The notes: generated by a model from the letters alone, not told the origin. 64,000 bases of DNA from Terrisporobacter petrolearius (GCF_032598785.1 NZ_CP102984.1), one strand, 5' to 3'. Positions 8,766-16,967 are shown, counted from the stretch's first letter. Made by a program: numbers and translations.

Positions 8766-9645
8766 CTACAACACCTCTTTTCTTTGAATATTTATAGTTA
8801 GTATTTTTATGGGCAAAAATATTTAGATTACCAATACTTAAGAATAAAATTAATACTATAGAAGTCATTAATTTTAAGTTATTAGGAGGTACTATACCTA
8901 AATTTATTGCAAGGTAAATTGTAAATTGGTAGATTAGAGTTCCAAATAATATAGATGTAGTGTCCTTGATAAATGTAAGTTTCTTAAATAGAGATACACC
9001 AATTATTATTGATGCTATTCCAAGCATTAAAGTACCAATTCCCATATTAACATCAGAGAATCCTTGAAATTGAGCATATAAGCTACCAGATAAAGAAACC
9101 ATACCATTAGATAGCATTAGTCCTAATATTTTTATAATATCAATATCAACTCCTAATGATTTAACCATTTGAGAATTATCACCAACAGCTTTTAATGTAT
9201 ACCCAAGTCCAGTAGTTAAGAATAAATCTAAAATAAATTTGCAAGAAAATGCAACAGCTATAACTAATACTAGTGGAGAAATACGGATATTAAATAAGTG
9301 ATTGAAATTAAATAGTGGAACGTTTGACTTTCCCATTATTCCTAGATTAATAGAGTAAAGCATACCCATAACTAAAATTCCTGAAAGTAAGTTAGAAATT
9401 TTAAGCTTAAGGTGCAAAATACCAGTAACAAGACCAGAAATTAAGCCACATAGAAGAGCTAATAAAGTTCCTATTATTGGAGATAGCCCATTAGTTAAAG
9501 ATAAAGCGATAACAGCACCACCTAGTGAGAAGCTTCCATCAACAGATAAGTCTGGAAAATCCAAGATTTTATAGCTGATATAAATACCCAATGCCATAAT
9601 CGATAAAATTAAACTTTGTGTTACTACAGATACAATTCCTATCAT
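8752..9645 (-). CDS. ABC transporter permease, TrpY-like (BPD_transp_2)
   Basis: A multi-pass membrane permease of 297 residues starting MIGIVSVVTQSLILS, with the conserved DFPDLSVDGSFSLGGA and LSNGMVSLSGSLYAQFQGF. An upstream in-frame ATG at 9798 exists, but that extension translates the tandem terminator hairpins. ATG 9645 has AAGGAG six to eleven bases ahead and aligns with the paralogue at 12182, so 9645 is chosen. First gene of the operon permease-ATPase-lipoprotein, controlled by an elaborate leader at 9681-10016. Confidence 0.87.
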   Translation of the reverse strand: MIGIVSVVTQSLILSIMALGIYISYKILDFPDLSVDGSFSLGGAVIALSLTNGLSPIIGTLLALLCGLISGLVTGILHLKLKISNLLSGILVMGMLYSINLGIMGKSNVPLFNFNHLFNIRISPLVLVIAVAFSCKFILDLFLTTGLGYTLKAVGDNSQMVKSLGVDIDIIKILGLMLSNGMVSLSGSLYAQFQGFSDVNMGIGTLMLGIASIIIGVSLFKKLTFIKDTTSILFGTLIYQFTIYLAINLGIVPPNNLKLMTSIVLILFLSIGNLNIFAHKNTNYKYSKKRGVVDATN

Positions 9646-9680
9646 AAAAAATACTCCTTTAAAATTTATTTTGTATAAAA

Positions 9681-9818
9681 AAACCACATTTATTTTGTAT
9701 AAAAAAACCACATAGTATAATCCATGTGGTTTATTTTGGGTATAAAAAAACCACACAGCATAATCCATGTGGTTCATTTTTGAATATAAAAAAGCCACAC
9801 AGTATAATCCGTGTGGCT
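9681..9818 (-). terminator. Tandem terminator hairpins in the leader of the minus-strand transporter operon
   Basis: Three near-identical hairpins, arms at 9793-9800/9811-9818, 9749-9756/9767-9774 and 9707-9714/9725-9732, with a further half copy at 9681-9690. Each has the loop AGTATAATCC or a one-base variant, and each is followed on the minus strand by six or more T. The spacing is 42-44 bases. All lie between the leader peptide and the permease start. Confidence 0.85.
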
Positions 9819-9854
9819 TTATAAATGGTAATAATGAATAACATTATAAACAAT

Positions 9855-9949
9855 ATAGCCAACACAGATACAATCCCAAATTATTTGTAAGTCATAAGGG
9901 GTTTGTATCCATGTTAAAATTAATCAAATTTATAACTTGATACAAACCC
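9855..9949 (-). promoter_or_regulatory. Candidate attenuator: mutually exclusive RNA stems after a leader peptide
   Basis: In minus-strand order: ATAGCCAA (9965-9958, inside the leader peptide), GGGTTTGTATC (9949-9939, touching its stop codon), GATACAAACCC (9909-9899), GGGATTGTATC (9877-9867) and TTGGCTAT (9862-9855). The third segment can pair perfectly with the second, or with one mismatch with the fourth; the first pairs perfectly with the last. This is the layout of a ribosome-sensing switch. That it acts as one is inference. Confidence 0.55.
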
Positions 9950-10005
9950 TATATAAATTGGCTATAAAAACTAAATCGTGCTTGTTTGTTTATTAAAGTA
10001 TTCAT
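9949..10005 (-). CDS. Leader peptide of 18 residues, rich in Phe/Tyr
   Basis: ATG at 10005 is preceded by GGAGGG with a 5-base gap, an excellent ribosome binding site. The peptide is MNTLINKQARFSFYSQFI, with three Phe and one Tyr among the last eight residues. The stop codon overlaps the first arm of a competing stem. No tryptophan is present. The position ahead of alternative stems, terminators and an amino-acid transporter operon suggests a sensor of charged tRNA-Phe or tRNA-Tyr. Coding is directly visible; the sensing role is inferred. Confidence 0.6.
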   Translation of the reverse strand: MNTLINKQARFSFYSQFI

Positions 10006-10323
10006 AATTACCCTCCAGTTCTATTTTATAATTAATAATATTTAATGTTCGTTTTTTATTTAATATAGAGTATATGCTATTAAAATTTATAAGTCAATAA
10101 AAAATATAAGATTTAGTGTATTTTTTTGTAAATTAAATGTAACGTATATATTAGATGAATTTGAAGAAGAGTGTAAGAGGAAATATTTTAACAATAAGAT
10201 TATGATTCATTTTAGATTAAAGTCTGATATAATAAGTTGTAAAATATAAAAGTTTATTTCGATTTATAGAATCATTAAAATATAAAAATCATTATATAAA
10301 TAGATTGATTGGGAGGTTTACTT

Positions 10324-10743
10324 ATGAAAGAAAAAAATAGCATAAATATAGCAAAAGCTTCTATTAATATGGCGATATCTTCAAGACAAGAAGAAGAAAA
10401 ACTTATAGAAGAATTTAAAAAAGAGAATGTTTTAGCTGTAGCAGTAGATATTGGTGGAAACTTAAATTCATCTATTCAAAAAATCATAGAAAGAGCTTTA
10501 GTTGCATCTAAAAGGACTGGAATAATTAAAGATTGCCATGTTCATGATGGTGCTATTGCAGGAGCTACTAGAGAAGCAATAATGCAAGTTGCAGATAAAG
10601 CAAATGGTCTTAGCGTAGGTGGAAAAATTGGCGTTGCAAGACATGGTGAGCATGTAAGTGTATGTATTTTCCTTAGTGTAGGATTGCTTCATTTAAATGA
10701 AGTAGTAATTGGGCTTGGACATAGATCAATAGCAGATTTATAA
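10324..10743 (+). CDS. HutP-like RNA-binding antitermination regulator
   Basis: The 139-residue protein resembles HutP of the Bacillus histidine operon. It has a short N-terminal helix region with SRQEEEKLIEEFKKE, the segment GIIKDCHVHDGAIAGA in the place of the HutP metal/histidine-binding histidines, and the C-terminal HLNEVVIGLGHRSI comparable to HutP GLEHEAVGLGINHI. HutP forms hexamers that bind L-histidine, Mg2+ and UAG triplets in leader RNA. The start is ATG 10324 behind GGGAGG; a TTG at 10309 is rejected. The next feature is a UAG-rich leader ahead of a transporter operon, so this protein is its likely controller. The ligand here is not known. Confidence 0.75.
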   Translation: MKEKNSINIAKASINMAISSRQEEEKLIEEFKKENVLAVAVDIGGNLNSSIQKIIERALVASKRTGIIKDCHVHDGAIAGATREAIMQVADKANGLSVGGKIGVARHGEHVSVCIFLSVGLLHLNEVVIGLGHRSIADL

Positions 10744-10752
10744 ATTATATAG

Positions 10753-10781
10753 TTGACATAAGTTGAAAATCTATATATAAT
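10753..10781 (+). promoter_or_regulatory. Consensus vegetative promoter for the second transporter operon
   Basis: TTGACA (10753-10758), a 17-base spacer, TATAAT (10776-10781): both hexamers are perfect consensus. Transcription would begin near 10788, just ahead of the first UAG triplet. A promoter this strong, followed by a terminator at 11051, implies control after initiation. Confidence 0.85.
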
Positions 10782-10790
10782 TCATTTTAT

Positions 10791-11007
10791 TAGGAAAGTA
10801 GTATAGATAATATAAATTGTAGAATAGTAGAACAGTAGTTTAGTAGTAGAAATGTTATGGTGAATTAGAAGTATAGTAAGTAAAAGTAGAATAGGAAATA
10901 TTAATTCACCAAGCTTTACAAAAGTAAGGTATTAAAACATGTATTCAAATATATTAATTATATATTTAAATGCTAAATATTAAATAGTAGTATAGTAGCA
11001 TAAGTAG
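10791..11007 (+). promoter_or_regulatory. UAG-triplet array in leader RNA (candidate HutP-like binding sites)
   Basis: I count 19 TAG triplets: starts 10791, 10799, 10804, 10820, 10825, 10828, 10836, 10841, 10844, 10847, 10866, 10874, 10887, 10892, and a second cluster 10985, 10988, 10993, 10996, 11005. TAGNNTAG recurs five times, and TAG-N5-TAG-N2-TAG twice (10791-10806, 10828-10843). The stem GGTGAATT/AATTCACC (10859-10866/10903-10910) places four triplets at or inside its loop. HutP binds spaced UAG and TRAP binds G/UAG with 2-3 base spacers; both are established facts for those families. Binding here is inferred. Confidence 0.65.
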
Positions 11008-11050
11008 GAGATATAACTTTAACAGTTAATTATTTTGGAATTAAAACAGT

Positions 11051-11083
11051 CCTCTCCATATAACTTTATGGAGGGGTTTTTTA
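11051..11083 (+). terminator. Strong leader terminator before the second transporter operon
   Basis: Ten-base-pair stem CCTCTCCATA/TATGGAGGGG (one G-U pair), loop TAACTT, then six T. It lies 105 bases before the lipoprotein start and downstream of the UAG array, where antitermination or termination would act. Confidence 0.88.
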
Positions 11084-11187
11084 TTATAAACAGGTATATA
11101 TAATTTTGTCTACAGAAAAATACTATTTGAAGCTTTGTTCTACTAATCTTACAAAAATTGAAAACAAAGTATTTGGAGGTTGGTAGT

Positions 11188-12180
11188 ATGGTAGCAAAAA
11201 AATTAATTTTATTAAGTTCAATTCTAGTAAGCATGTCTTTATTTTCAGCATGTTCAAAAGGAAATTCTTCATCACATGAAAAGATTGTGAATATAGGAAT
11301 ATCCCAAATAGCATCTCACCCAGCTTTAGACTTAGCTAGGGAAGGATTTGTAGAAGCTTTAAATTCTGAGGGATTTAAAGAAGGGGAAAATCTTAATCTA
11401 GAAGTACAAAATGCAGAGGGAGATATTGCAACATCTCAGATGATATCTAACGATTTTGTCTCAAGTAACAAAGATTTAATATTCGCTATTGGAACTCCTG
11501 CAGCACAGGCAGCGTTTAACACAACGAAGGATGTTCCAATTATAACTACAGCGGTAACCGATGCTGTAGAAGCAGGCCTTGTAAAATCAAAGGATAAATC
11601 AGGAACAAATGTTGCAGGAACTAGTGATGCAGTTCCTATAGAAAAACAATTAAAACTTATGCAAGAAATAGTTAAAGATGTAAAAACTATAGGAGTTTTA
11701 TACAATACTAGTGAAGTAAACTCTGAAATTCAAGTAAATAATTTAGAGGAATTAGCTAAAAAAGATAATATAAAAGTAATATCAAAAGGTGTAAATAGTG
11801 TAAATGATATAAGTCAAGGATTAGATTCAATCTTGGATAAAATAGATGTTTTATACACACCAGCAGATAATATGATAGCTTCTTCAATGGCAATAATAGC
11901 TTCTAAGTCAGTAGATAAAAAAGTACCAGTAATTGGAGCAGAAGAAGCTCATATTAAAGGAGGAGCTTTAATTACAGAAGGAATTAATTACAAAAAGCTT
12001 GGTTTTGAAGCTGGACTTATGGCAGTTGAAGTGTTAAAAGGAAAAGATATAAAAGAGTTACCTATAAAAAATTTAAAGGATACAGAACTTGTAATAAATA
12101 AGGATACACTTAATAAGCTTTCTATAAATATTGATAAAGATATACTGAATAAAGCTAAACTTATAGAAGGAGGTAAGTAA
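11188..12180 (+). CDS. ABC transporter substrate-binding lipoprotein, TrpX-like (second copy)
   Basis: The 330-residue paralogue of the 6886 gene has signal and lipobox SLFSACSKG, then VNIGISQIASHPALDLAREGF and TTAVTDAVEAGLVKSKD. ATG 11188 follows TTGGAGG; a TTG start ten codons earlier would place the Shine-Dalgarno inside the protein and is rejected. It leads the operon lipoprotein-permease-ATPase, an order different from the first operon. It delivers an amino-acid-like ligand to the permease. If the HutP-like regulator senses the transported compound, histidine is one candidate, but this is conjecture. Confidence 0.85.
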   Translation: MVAKKLILLSSILVSMSLFSACSKGNSSSHEKIVNIGISQIASHPALDLAREGFVEALNSEGFKEGENLNLEVQNAEGDIATSQMISNDFVSSNKDLIFAIGTPAAQAAFNTTKDVPIITTAVTDAVEAGLVKSKDKSGTNVAGTSDAVPIEKQLKLMQEIVKDVKTIGVLYNTSEVNSEIQVNNLEELAKKDNIKVISKGVNSVNDISQGLDSILDKIDVLYTPADNMIASSMAIIASKSVDKKVPVIGAEEAHIKGGALITEGINYKKLGFEAGLMAVEVLKGKDIKELPIKNLKDTELVINKDTLNKLSINIDKDILNKAKLIEGGK

Positions 12181-12181
12181 T

Positions 12182-13057
12182 ATGAACTTCTTTATAGGTA
12201 CTTTAGAGCAGGGCCTTATCTTTGCTATAGGAGCACTAGGAGTATATATAACTTATACTATATTAGATTTTCCTGATTTATCTGTAGATGGAACATTTAG
12301 TTTAGGTGCTGCAATTACTACAGCATTTATATTAAAGGATATTAATCCATTTTTATCATTAGGATTAGCATTTATAGGAGGAGCTATTGGTGGATTAGTC
12401 ACTGGAATACTTCATGTGAATTTAAAAATAACTAATCTTTTATCTGGAATTTTAGTTATGATAGGACTATATTCTATAAACCTAAGAGTAATGGGAAAGG
12501 CGAATCTTCCTATATTTAATAAAGCTAATATATTCTCTAATAATATACCAGTAGTTGTAACTTTATTATTAATAGTGTTAGTAGTTAAACTATTAATGGA
12601 TATTTTATTTAAAACTAAGTTTGGATTTATTTTAAGGGCTACAGGTGATAATGACACGCTAGTTACTTCTCTTGGAGTAAATAAAGGAAAAATGAAAATA
12701 GCTGGACTTATGATATCTAATGGACTTGTAGCTTTAAGTGGAGCTATGATGGCACAATATCAAAGATTTTCAGATATATCTATGGGAAATGGGTTTATAG
12801 TATTTGGTTTAGCCTCTATTATACTTGGTCAATCTGTTTTCAAAAATAGTAGGTTATTAAAAGGAACTACAGTAGTTATAATAGGTGCATTTTTATATAA
12901 ACTAAGTGTTGGTGTTGCTTTAAATTTAGGTTTCCCACCAACGGATTTAAAATTAATAACATCATTAATAGTGGTTAGTGCTATAGTTATGAATGATAAT
13001 AATATTTTAGATAAACTTAAATTTTCTTCAAAAGGAAGGGGGAGTCTAAATGCTTAA
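12182..13057 (+). CDS. ABC transporter permease, TrpY-like (second copy)
   Basis: This 291-residue multi-pass permease starts one base after the lipoprotein stop, behind GAAGGAGG. DFPDLSVDGTFSLGAA and SNGLVALSGAMMAQYQRFSD match the permease at 8752. The end overlaps the ATPase start by eight bases. It forms the membrane channel of the transporter. Confidence 0.88.
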   Translation: MNFFIGTLEQGLIFAIGALGVYITYTILDFPDLSVDGTFSLGAAITTAFILKDINPFLSLGLAFIGGAIGGLVTGILHVNLKITNLLSGILVMIGLYSINLRVMGKANLPIFNKANIFSNNIPVVVTLLLIVLVVKLLMDILFKTKFGFILRATGDNDTLVTSLGVNKGKMKIAGLMISNGLVALSGAMMAQYQRFSDISMGNGFIVFGLASIILGQSVFKNSRLLKGTTVVIIGAFLYKLSVGVALNLGFPPTDLKLITSLIVVSAIVMNDNNILDKLKFSSKGRGSLNA

Positions 13058-13844
13058 AATAAATTCCATCAGTAAAGGATTTAATAAAGGCACAATAAAT
13101 GAAACTAATATTTTTAACAATTTTAACTTAGAAATAAATCAAGGAGATTTTATAACTATTGTTGGAAGTAATGGAGCAGGAAAATCTACTCTTTTAAATA
13201 TAATATCTGGTGAATTAGAGTTAGATTCAGGTAATATAATTTTAGAAGAAAAAGATATAACAAATTTAAAAGAACATAAAAAATCAAGATTTATAAGTAG
13301 AGTATTCCAAGATCCAACTAAGGGGACATCACCATCTATGACTATTTTAGAAAACTTATCTTTGGCATATAATAAGGGAAGTAGTTTTGGACTTTCTTTA
13401 GGAGTTAATAAAAAAAATATAGAGGAATTTAAAAACCATCTTTCCATATTAAATTTAGGTCTTGAAGATAAAATAAATACAAAGGTAGGAATGTTATCTG
13501 GAGGGCAAAGACAAGCTCTTTCTCTACTAATGGCTACTTTAAATACACCAAAGATTTTACTTTTAGATGAGCATACGGCGGCTTTAGATCCAAAAACATC
13601 AGAAACTATTATAAACCTTACAAATAGCATAGTTAAAGAAAAAAATATTACAACAATTATGATAACACATAATTTAAACCATGCTATAGAGTTTGGAAAT
13701 AGATTGCTTATGATGCATAGAGGAGAAATAATTCTTGATATGGATAAAATGGAAAAGAAGAATTTGACTAAAAATGATCTTATAGAAGAATTTAATAAAA
13801 TTACTTTTAAAGAAGAGCTTTCAGATAGAATTATGTTTGCTTAA
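13050..13844 (+). CDS. ABC transporter ATPase, TrpZ-like (second copy)
   Basis: A 264-residue ATPase with Walker A GSNGAGKSTLL, signature LSGGQRQAL, Walker B ILLLDEHTAALDPKTS and switch histidine in ITHNLNHA. GGAAGGGGG precedes the overlapping start. It closes the operon; a terminator follows at 13912. Its insert FGLSLGVNKKNIEEFKNHLS makes it slightly longer than the 8010 paralogue. Confidence 0.88.
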   Translation: MLKINSISKGFNKGTINETNIFNNFNLEINQGDFITIVGSNGAGKSTLLNIISGELELDSGNIILEEKDITNLKEHKKSRFISRVFQDPTKGTSPSMTILENLSLAYNKGSSFGLSLGVNKKNIEEFKNHLSILNLGLEDKINTKVGMLSGGQRQALSLLMATLNTPKILLLDEHTAALDPKTSETIINLTNSIVKEKNITTIMITHNLNHAIEFGNRLLMMHRGEIILDMDKMEKKNLTKNDLIEEFNKITFKEELSDRIMFA

Positions 13845-13911
13845 CATATCTCAGGATATTTAAATAGTTTAAAAGAGAGAAATTTATACAGATTAATTAG
13901 AAATGATAATA

Positions 13912-13948
13912 AATAAGGAATACCCAGAACTGGTATTCCTTATTTTAA
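13912..13948 (+). terminator. Terminator of the second transporter operon
   Basis: Perfect 13-bp arms (13912-13924, 13932-13944), loop CAGAACT, followed by TTTT. The remaining DNA to 14178 shows no gene. Confidence 0.85.
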
Positions 13949-14178
13949 TGCTTAGATTTTATCCATTAGTACTCACCTCTAATTTAGTATCTTACTTTAA
14001 AGTATTTATAAGGTTTAATTCTAAGACAATAGTTATTTTAAGTATGATTTAATAGTGTAAAAATATAAATTTTTAGTAGTAAGATACTTTATATAAAATT
14101 TGGGTAAGAATAAAATAAGATATAGTGGAACCTATATAATTTCCATTTTGTAAAATTGATAAGTGGCGGTGGATAGAT

Positions 14179-14955
14179 ATGGTTAAAAAGCAACCAGTAT
14201 TATTTATAGGACATGGAAGCCCTATGAATGCGATAATGGAAAATTCATATACTAAAAGGTTAAATAAATTAGGTGAAGAATTAGATAAGCCTAAGGCTAT
14301 AATGGTTATATCAGCACATTGGGTAACTAATGGGACTTATATAACTGAACAAGATTCACCTAAAGAAATATACGATTTTTATGGATTCCCTGAAGAATTA
14401 TATAAGGTGAAATATTCAACTAGTGGAGCGAAACCTTATATAAATAAGGTATTTGAGGAATTAAAGGATTATGGTGTAAAGCTAACTGATACTTGGGGAA
14501 TAGACCATGGTGCATGGTGTATATTAAAACATATATATCCAAAAGCAGATATACCTGTATTTCAATTAAGTTTAAATGCATTAGAAAATGAAGAGTATCA
14601 CTATAACCTAGGTAAAAAATTATTTAAGCTTAGAGAAGAAGGTATATTAATTTTGGGGAGTGGTAATATAGTTCATAATTTAAGAGAAATGAAAGAAGAT
14701 AAAGATGTCAATCCTTATACTTGGGCATCTGAATTCGATGAATTTGTAGCTAATGCTGTTATTAAAGGTGATCATGATAAGTTAATCAATTACAAAGCCA
14801 TTGGAAGAGAAGCTTTACTTTCTGCTCCAACTGGTGAACACTATTTACCTTTATTATATATTTCTGCATTGATGGAAGAAGGAGATAAGGTTGAGTTTAT
14901 ATTCAATGGAATAGAACATGGTTCTCTTTCTATGAGATCTATAAAAATAGGTTAG
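14179..14955 (+). CDS. ygiD: 4,5-DOPA-extradiol-dioxygenase-like protein (LigB superfamily)
   Basis: 258 residues, standard length for the DODA/YgiD group. Metal-binding landmarks are the N-terminal FIGHGSPMNAI, VISAHWVTNG, WGIDHGAWCILKHIYP, and the C-terminal GIEHGSLSMRSIKIG. The family binds one divalent metal and opens catechol rings; in anaerobes the physiological substrate is unknown. GGCGGTGG precedes ATG 14179. It appears to be a single-gene unit closed by the terminator at 14990. Confidence 0.85.
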   Translation: MVKKQPVLFIGHGSPMNAIMENSYTKRLNKLGEELDKPKAIMVISAHWVTNGTYITEQDSPKEIYDFYGFPEELYKVKYSTSGAKPYINKVFEELKDYGVKLTDTWGIDHGAWCILKHIYPKADIPVFQLSLNALENEEYHYNLGKKLFKLREEGILILGSGNIVHNLREMKEDKDVNPYTWASEFDEFVANAVIKGDHDKLINYKAIGREALLSAPTGEHYLPLLYISALMEEGDKVEFIFNGIEHGSLSMRSIKIG

Positions 14956-14989
14956 TTTCCATGTTAAATAAATTGTATTCTAAGAAAAG

Positions 14990-15020
14990 AACCGTATCGC
15001 ATACTTGTGATACGGTTTTT
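14990..15020 (+). terminator. Terminator after the dioxygenase gene
   Basis: Arms AACCGTATC (14990-14998) and GATACGGTT (15009-15017), extended by T. Confidence 0.8.
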
Positions 15021-15162
15021 AATTCCTTATTACAAATCCTTAATATTATGAAAAATTATAGAGATTAAATTGAAAATCATATAGTATATTCTTAAATATG
15101 TGCAAGGGCTCATATAGGATTAAGAACAGCATCTCAAACAAATTAGTGAAAAGGATGATAAT

Positions 15163-15681
15163 ATGAAAGCTGAAAAATACATAAATATTTATATTTTATT
15201 AATCATGATTTTTTTAAGTGGATGTAAATCAAATAATTTACAAGGGTATGTTGATGAAGGGGTTTATAAAAATGATTATTTCGGATTTACTGTATTAGAA
15301 AAACTCACATATGAGTTTGAAGATATTAGCCAAGATGATACAAATTTAAATTCATTTACAGCAATACCTTTATTTAAGCTAGTTGATCAAGACAGCAAAG
15401 ATACAATAGAAGCCTACTGCTTTAGTGAAAAAGAGTCAATTGAAAGTTTTGTAGAAGATTACCTTTCTAAGGAACTAAATAAAGATAATGTAGTAGAAAT
15501 ACCTTGCAAAGATAAAGAAGCTGGGTACATTGCAAGAGAGCTTAAAGATAATAAAAAATCATATAAACTTTATTTTAAAGAGAGCAAGGGCCATTATATG
15601 ATGTTTAAAACTACATATAAAAAAGAGCGAGAGAAGGATATAAGAACACATTATGTAACTACTATTTATATTGAAAATTAG
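15163..15681 (+). CDS. Hypothetical lipoprotein
   Basis: 172 residues with an N-terminal hydrophobic segment and lipobox LSGCKS (Cys21), then DYFGFTVLEKLTYEFEDIS and an alpha/beta domain of no family I can name. It is probably anchored on the outer face of the membrane. GGATG lies ahead of ATG. It stands alone between the dioxygenase gene and an AraC regulator. Confidence 0.65.
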   Translation: MKAEKYINIYILLIMIFLSGCKSNNLQGYVDEGVYKNDYFGFTVLEKLTYEFEDISQDDTNLNSFTAIPLFKLVDQDSKDTIEAYCFSEKESIESFVEDYLSKELNKDNVVEIPCKDKEAGYIARELKDNKKSYKLYFKESKGHYMMFKTTYKKEREKDIRTHYVTTIYIEN

Positions 15682-15797
15682 TTACTATTTCTTTCTAAAA
15701 AATAAAATCATATAAAGTACAGACAAAACTTCCCACAAAAAGTCGGGAATGGTGAATTTCAATGAGATAGAATGAAATCAAAGAAGAGGTGATAGAA

Positions 15798-16661
15798 ATG
15801 GAATGGATAGAAAGCATAAGTAAAGCAATTGAATATATTGAAACCCATATTACTGAAGATCTGACCACTAGTGATATCGCAAAAGAAGTTTGCATATCCT
15901 CATTCTATTTTCAAAAAGGATTTTCAATGCTCTGTGGATTTACAGTTGCAGAATATATTAGACAGCGTAGGCTCACACTTGCCGGCAGTGAGCTTGTATC
16001 CACAGACAATAAAATTATTGATATAGCAATGAAATATGGATATGATTCACCAGATAGCTTTACAAAAGCATTCACTCGTTTTCATGGGTCAACACCAACA
16101 GCTGTTCGTAGAGATGGTGCAATGATGAAGTCATTTGCTTCTTTAAAAATTAATATCTCATTGAAAGGTGGTTATACTATGGATTACAAAATTATTGAAA
16201 AAGAGGCTTTCACTGTGTTGGCATCAGGAAGCAGATTTAAATATGACTCATGCAAAGAAGAGATTCCAAAGTTTTGGCAGGAACATTATGAGTCTGGAAA
16301 AGGTAATGTAGTATGTGGAATGTACGGAATTAATATTGATGAGAGCATGGGAAATAGTGATGAGTTTAAATATTTAATTGCAGATGATTATAAAACAGGA
16401 AATAATATACCTGAAGGATTTGTGACAAAAGTAATTCCAAAGCATACATGGGCAGTGTTTTCATGTAAAGGAGCTATGCCAAAGGCAATGATAGATGTGA
16501 ATCAAAAAATTTTCTCTGAATGGCTTCCTAACTGTAAAGACTATGAAATTGCTGAAGGATATAATATAGAAACCTATACAGACATAAATGATTATTCTAA
16601 AGGGAATCAGGATGAAAACTATTATAGTGAATTGTGGATTCCTGTAAAGAAAAAAGCATAA
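15798..16661 (+). CDS. AraC-family regulator with GyrI-like effector domain
   Basis: Two domains: an N-terminal AraC double helix-turn-helix (about residues 5-105, with TTSDIAKEVCISSFYFQKGF and DIAMKYGYDSPDSFTKAFTRFHG), and a C-terminal GyrI/effector-binding domain (YKIIEKEAFTVLASGSRF to the end, ENYYSELWIPVKKKA). This is the Rob/BltR-type layout, in which small hydrophobic ligands or peptides are sensed. ATG 15798 has AAGAGGTG ahead; GTG 15789 overlaps that site and is rejected. The target genes are not evident. Confidence 0.87.
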   Translation: MEWIESISKAIEYIETHITEDLTTSDIAKEVCISSFYFQKGFSMLCGFTVAEYIRQRRLTLAGSELVSTDNKIIDIAMKYGYDSPDSFTKAFTRFHGSTPTAVRRDGAMMKSFASLKINISLKGGYTMDYKIIEKEAFTVLASGSRFKYDSCKEEIPKFWQEHYESGKGNVVCGMYGINIDESMGNSDEFKYLIADDYKTGNNIPEGFVTKVIPKHTWAVFSCKGAMPKAMIDVNQKIFSEWLPNCKDYEIAEGYNIETYTDINDYSKGNQDENYYSELWIPVKKKA

Positions 16662-16766
16662 CTGTATATAAAATAGCTACTAGGTTATACTCACTAATTA
16701 GATTGATAAAATTCAAAATAAAAGTTAAACTAAAGTATGCATACATTAATATAAAGAGGTGTAAAA

Positions 16767-16967
16767 ATGACTAAAGAAGAAAGAATTGCCAATATAGTAG
16801 CAGACTTAGAAGGATGGGAAATCAAATCAGATGATAGTGGGTCATATCTAGAAGTAGAGTGTGGAGAGTTTTTGTTGGAAATGGACTTATGTGATATAGC
16901 AAATCTTGAAACTCTAACAAAGGAAGAACTGGCAACAATAATATTTGATAAATATTTGGAACAATAA
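16767..16967 (+). CDS. Small acidic hypothetical protein
   Basis: 66 residues, MTKEERIANIVADLEGWEI..., strongly acidic with no membrane segment. AGAGGTG precedes ATG at normal spacing. I do not recognise a family. A bidirectional terminator follows at 17002. Confidence 0.6.
   Translation: MTKEERIANIVADLEGWEIKSDDSGSYLEVECGEFLLEMDLCDIANLETLTKEELATIIFDKYLEQ

Noticed and set aside
8752..9798. Long form of the TrpY-like permease starting at 9798
   Set aside because: The extra 51 residues are translation of the tandem terminator hairpins; ATG 9645 has the ribosome site and matches the paralogue.
9681..9818. CRISPR-like array
   Set aside because: The repeats are hairpins with T tails and almost no unique spacers; they are tandem terminators.
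9819..10308. Trp T-box upstream of the TrpXYZ-like operon
   Set aside because: No GGTGG-ACCGCG antiterminator box or specifier stem was found; the stems and leader peptide explain the region better.
13139..13630. Minus-strand ORF of 163 codons inside the second TrpZ-like gene
   Set aside because: Antisense shadow of Walker and signature coding sequence.
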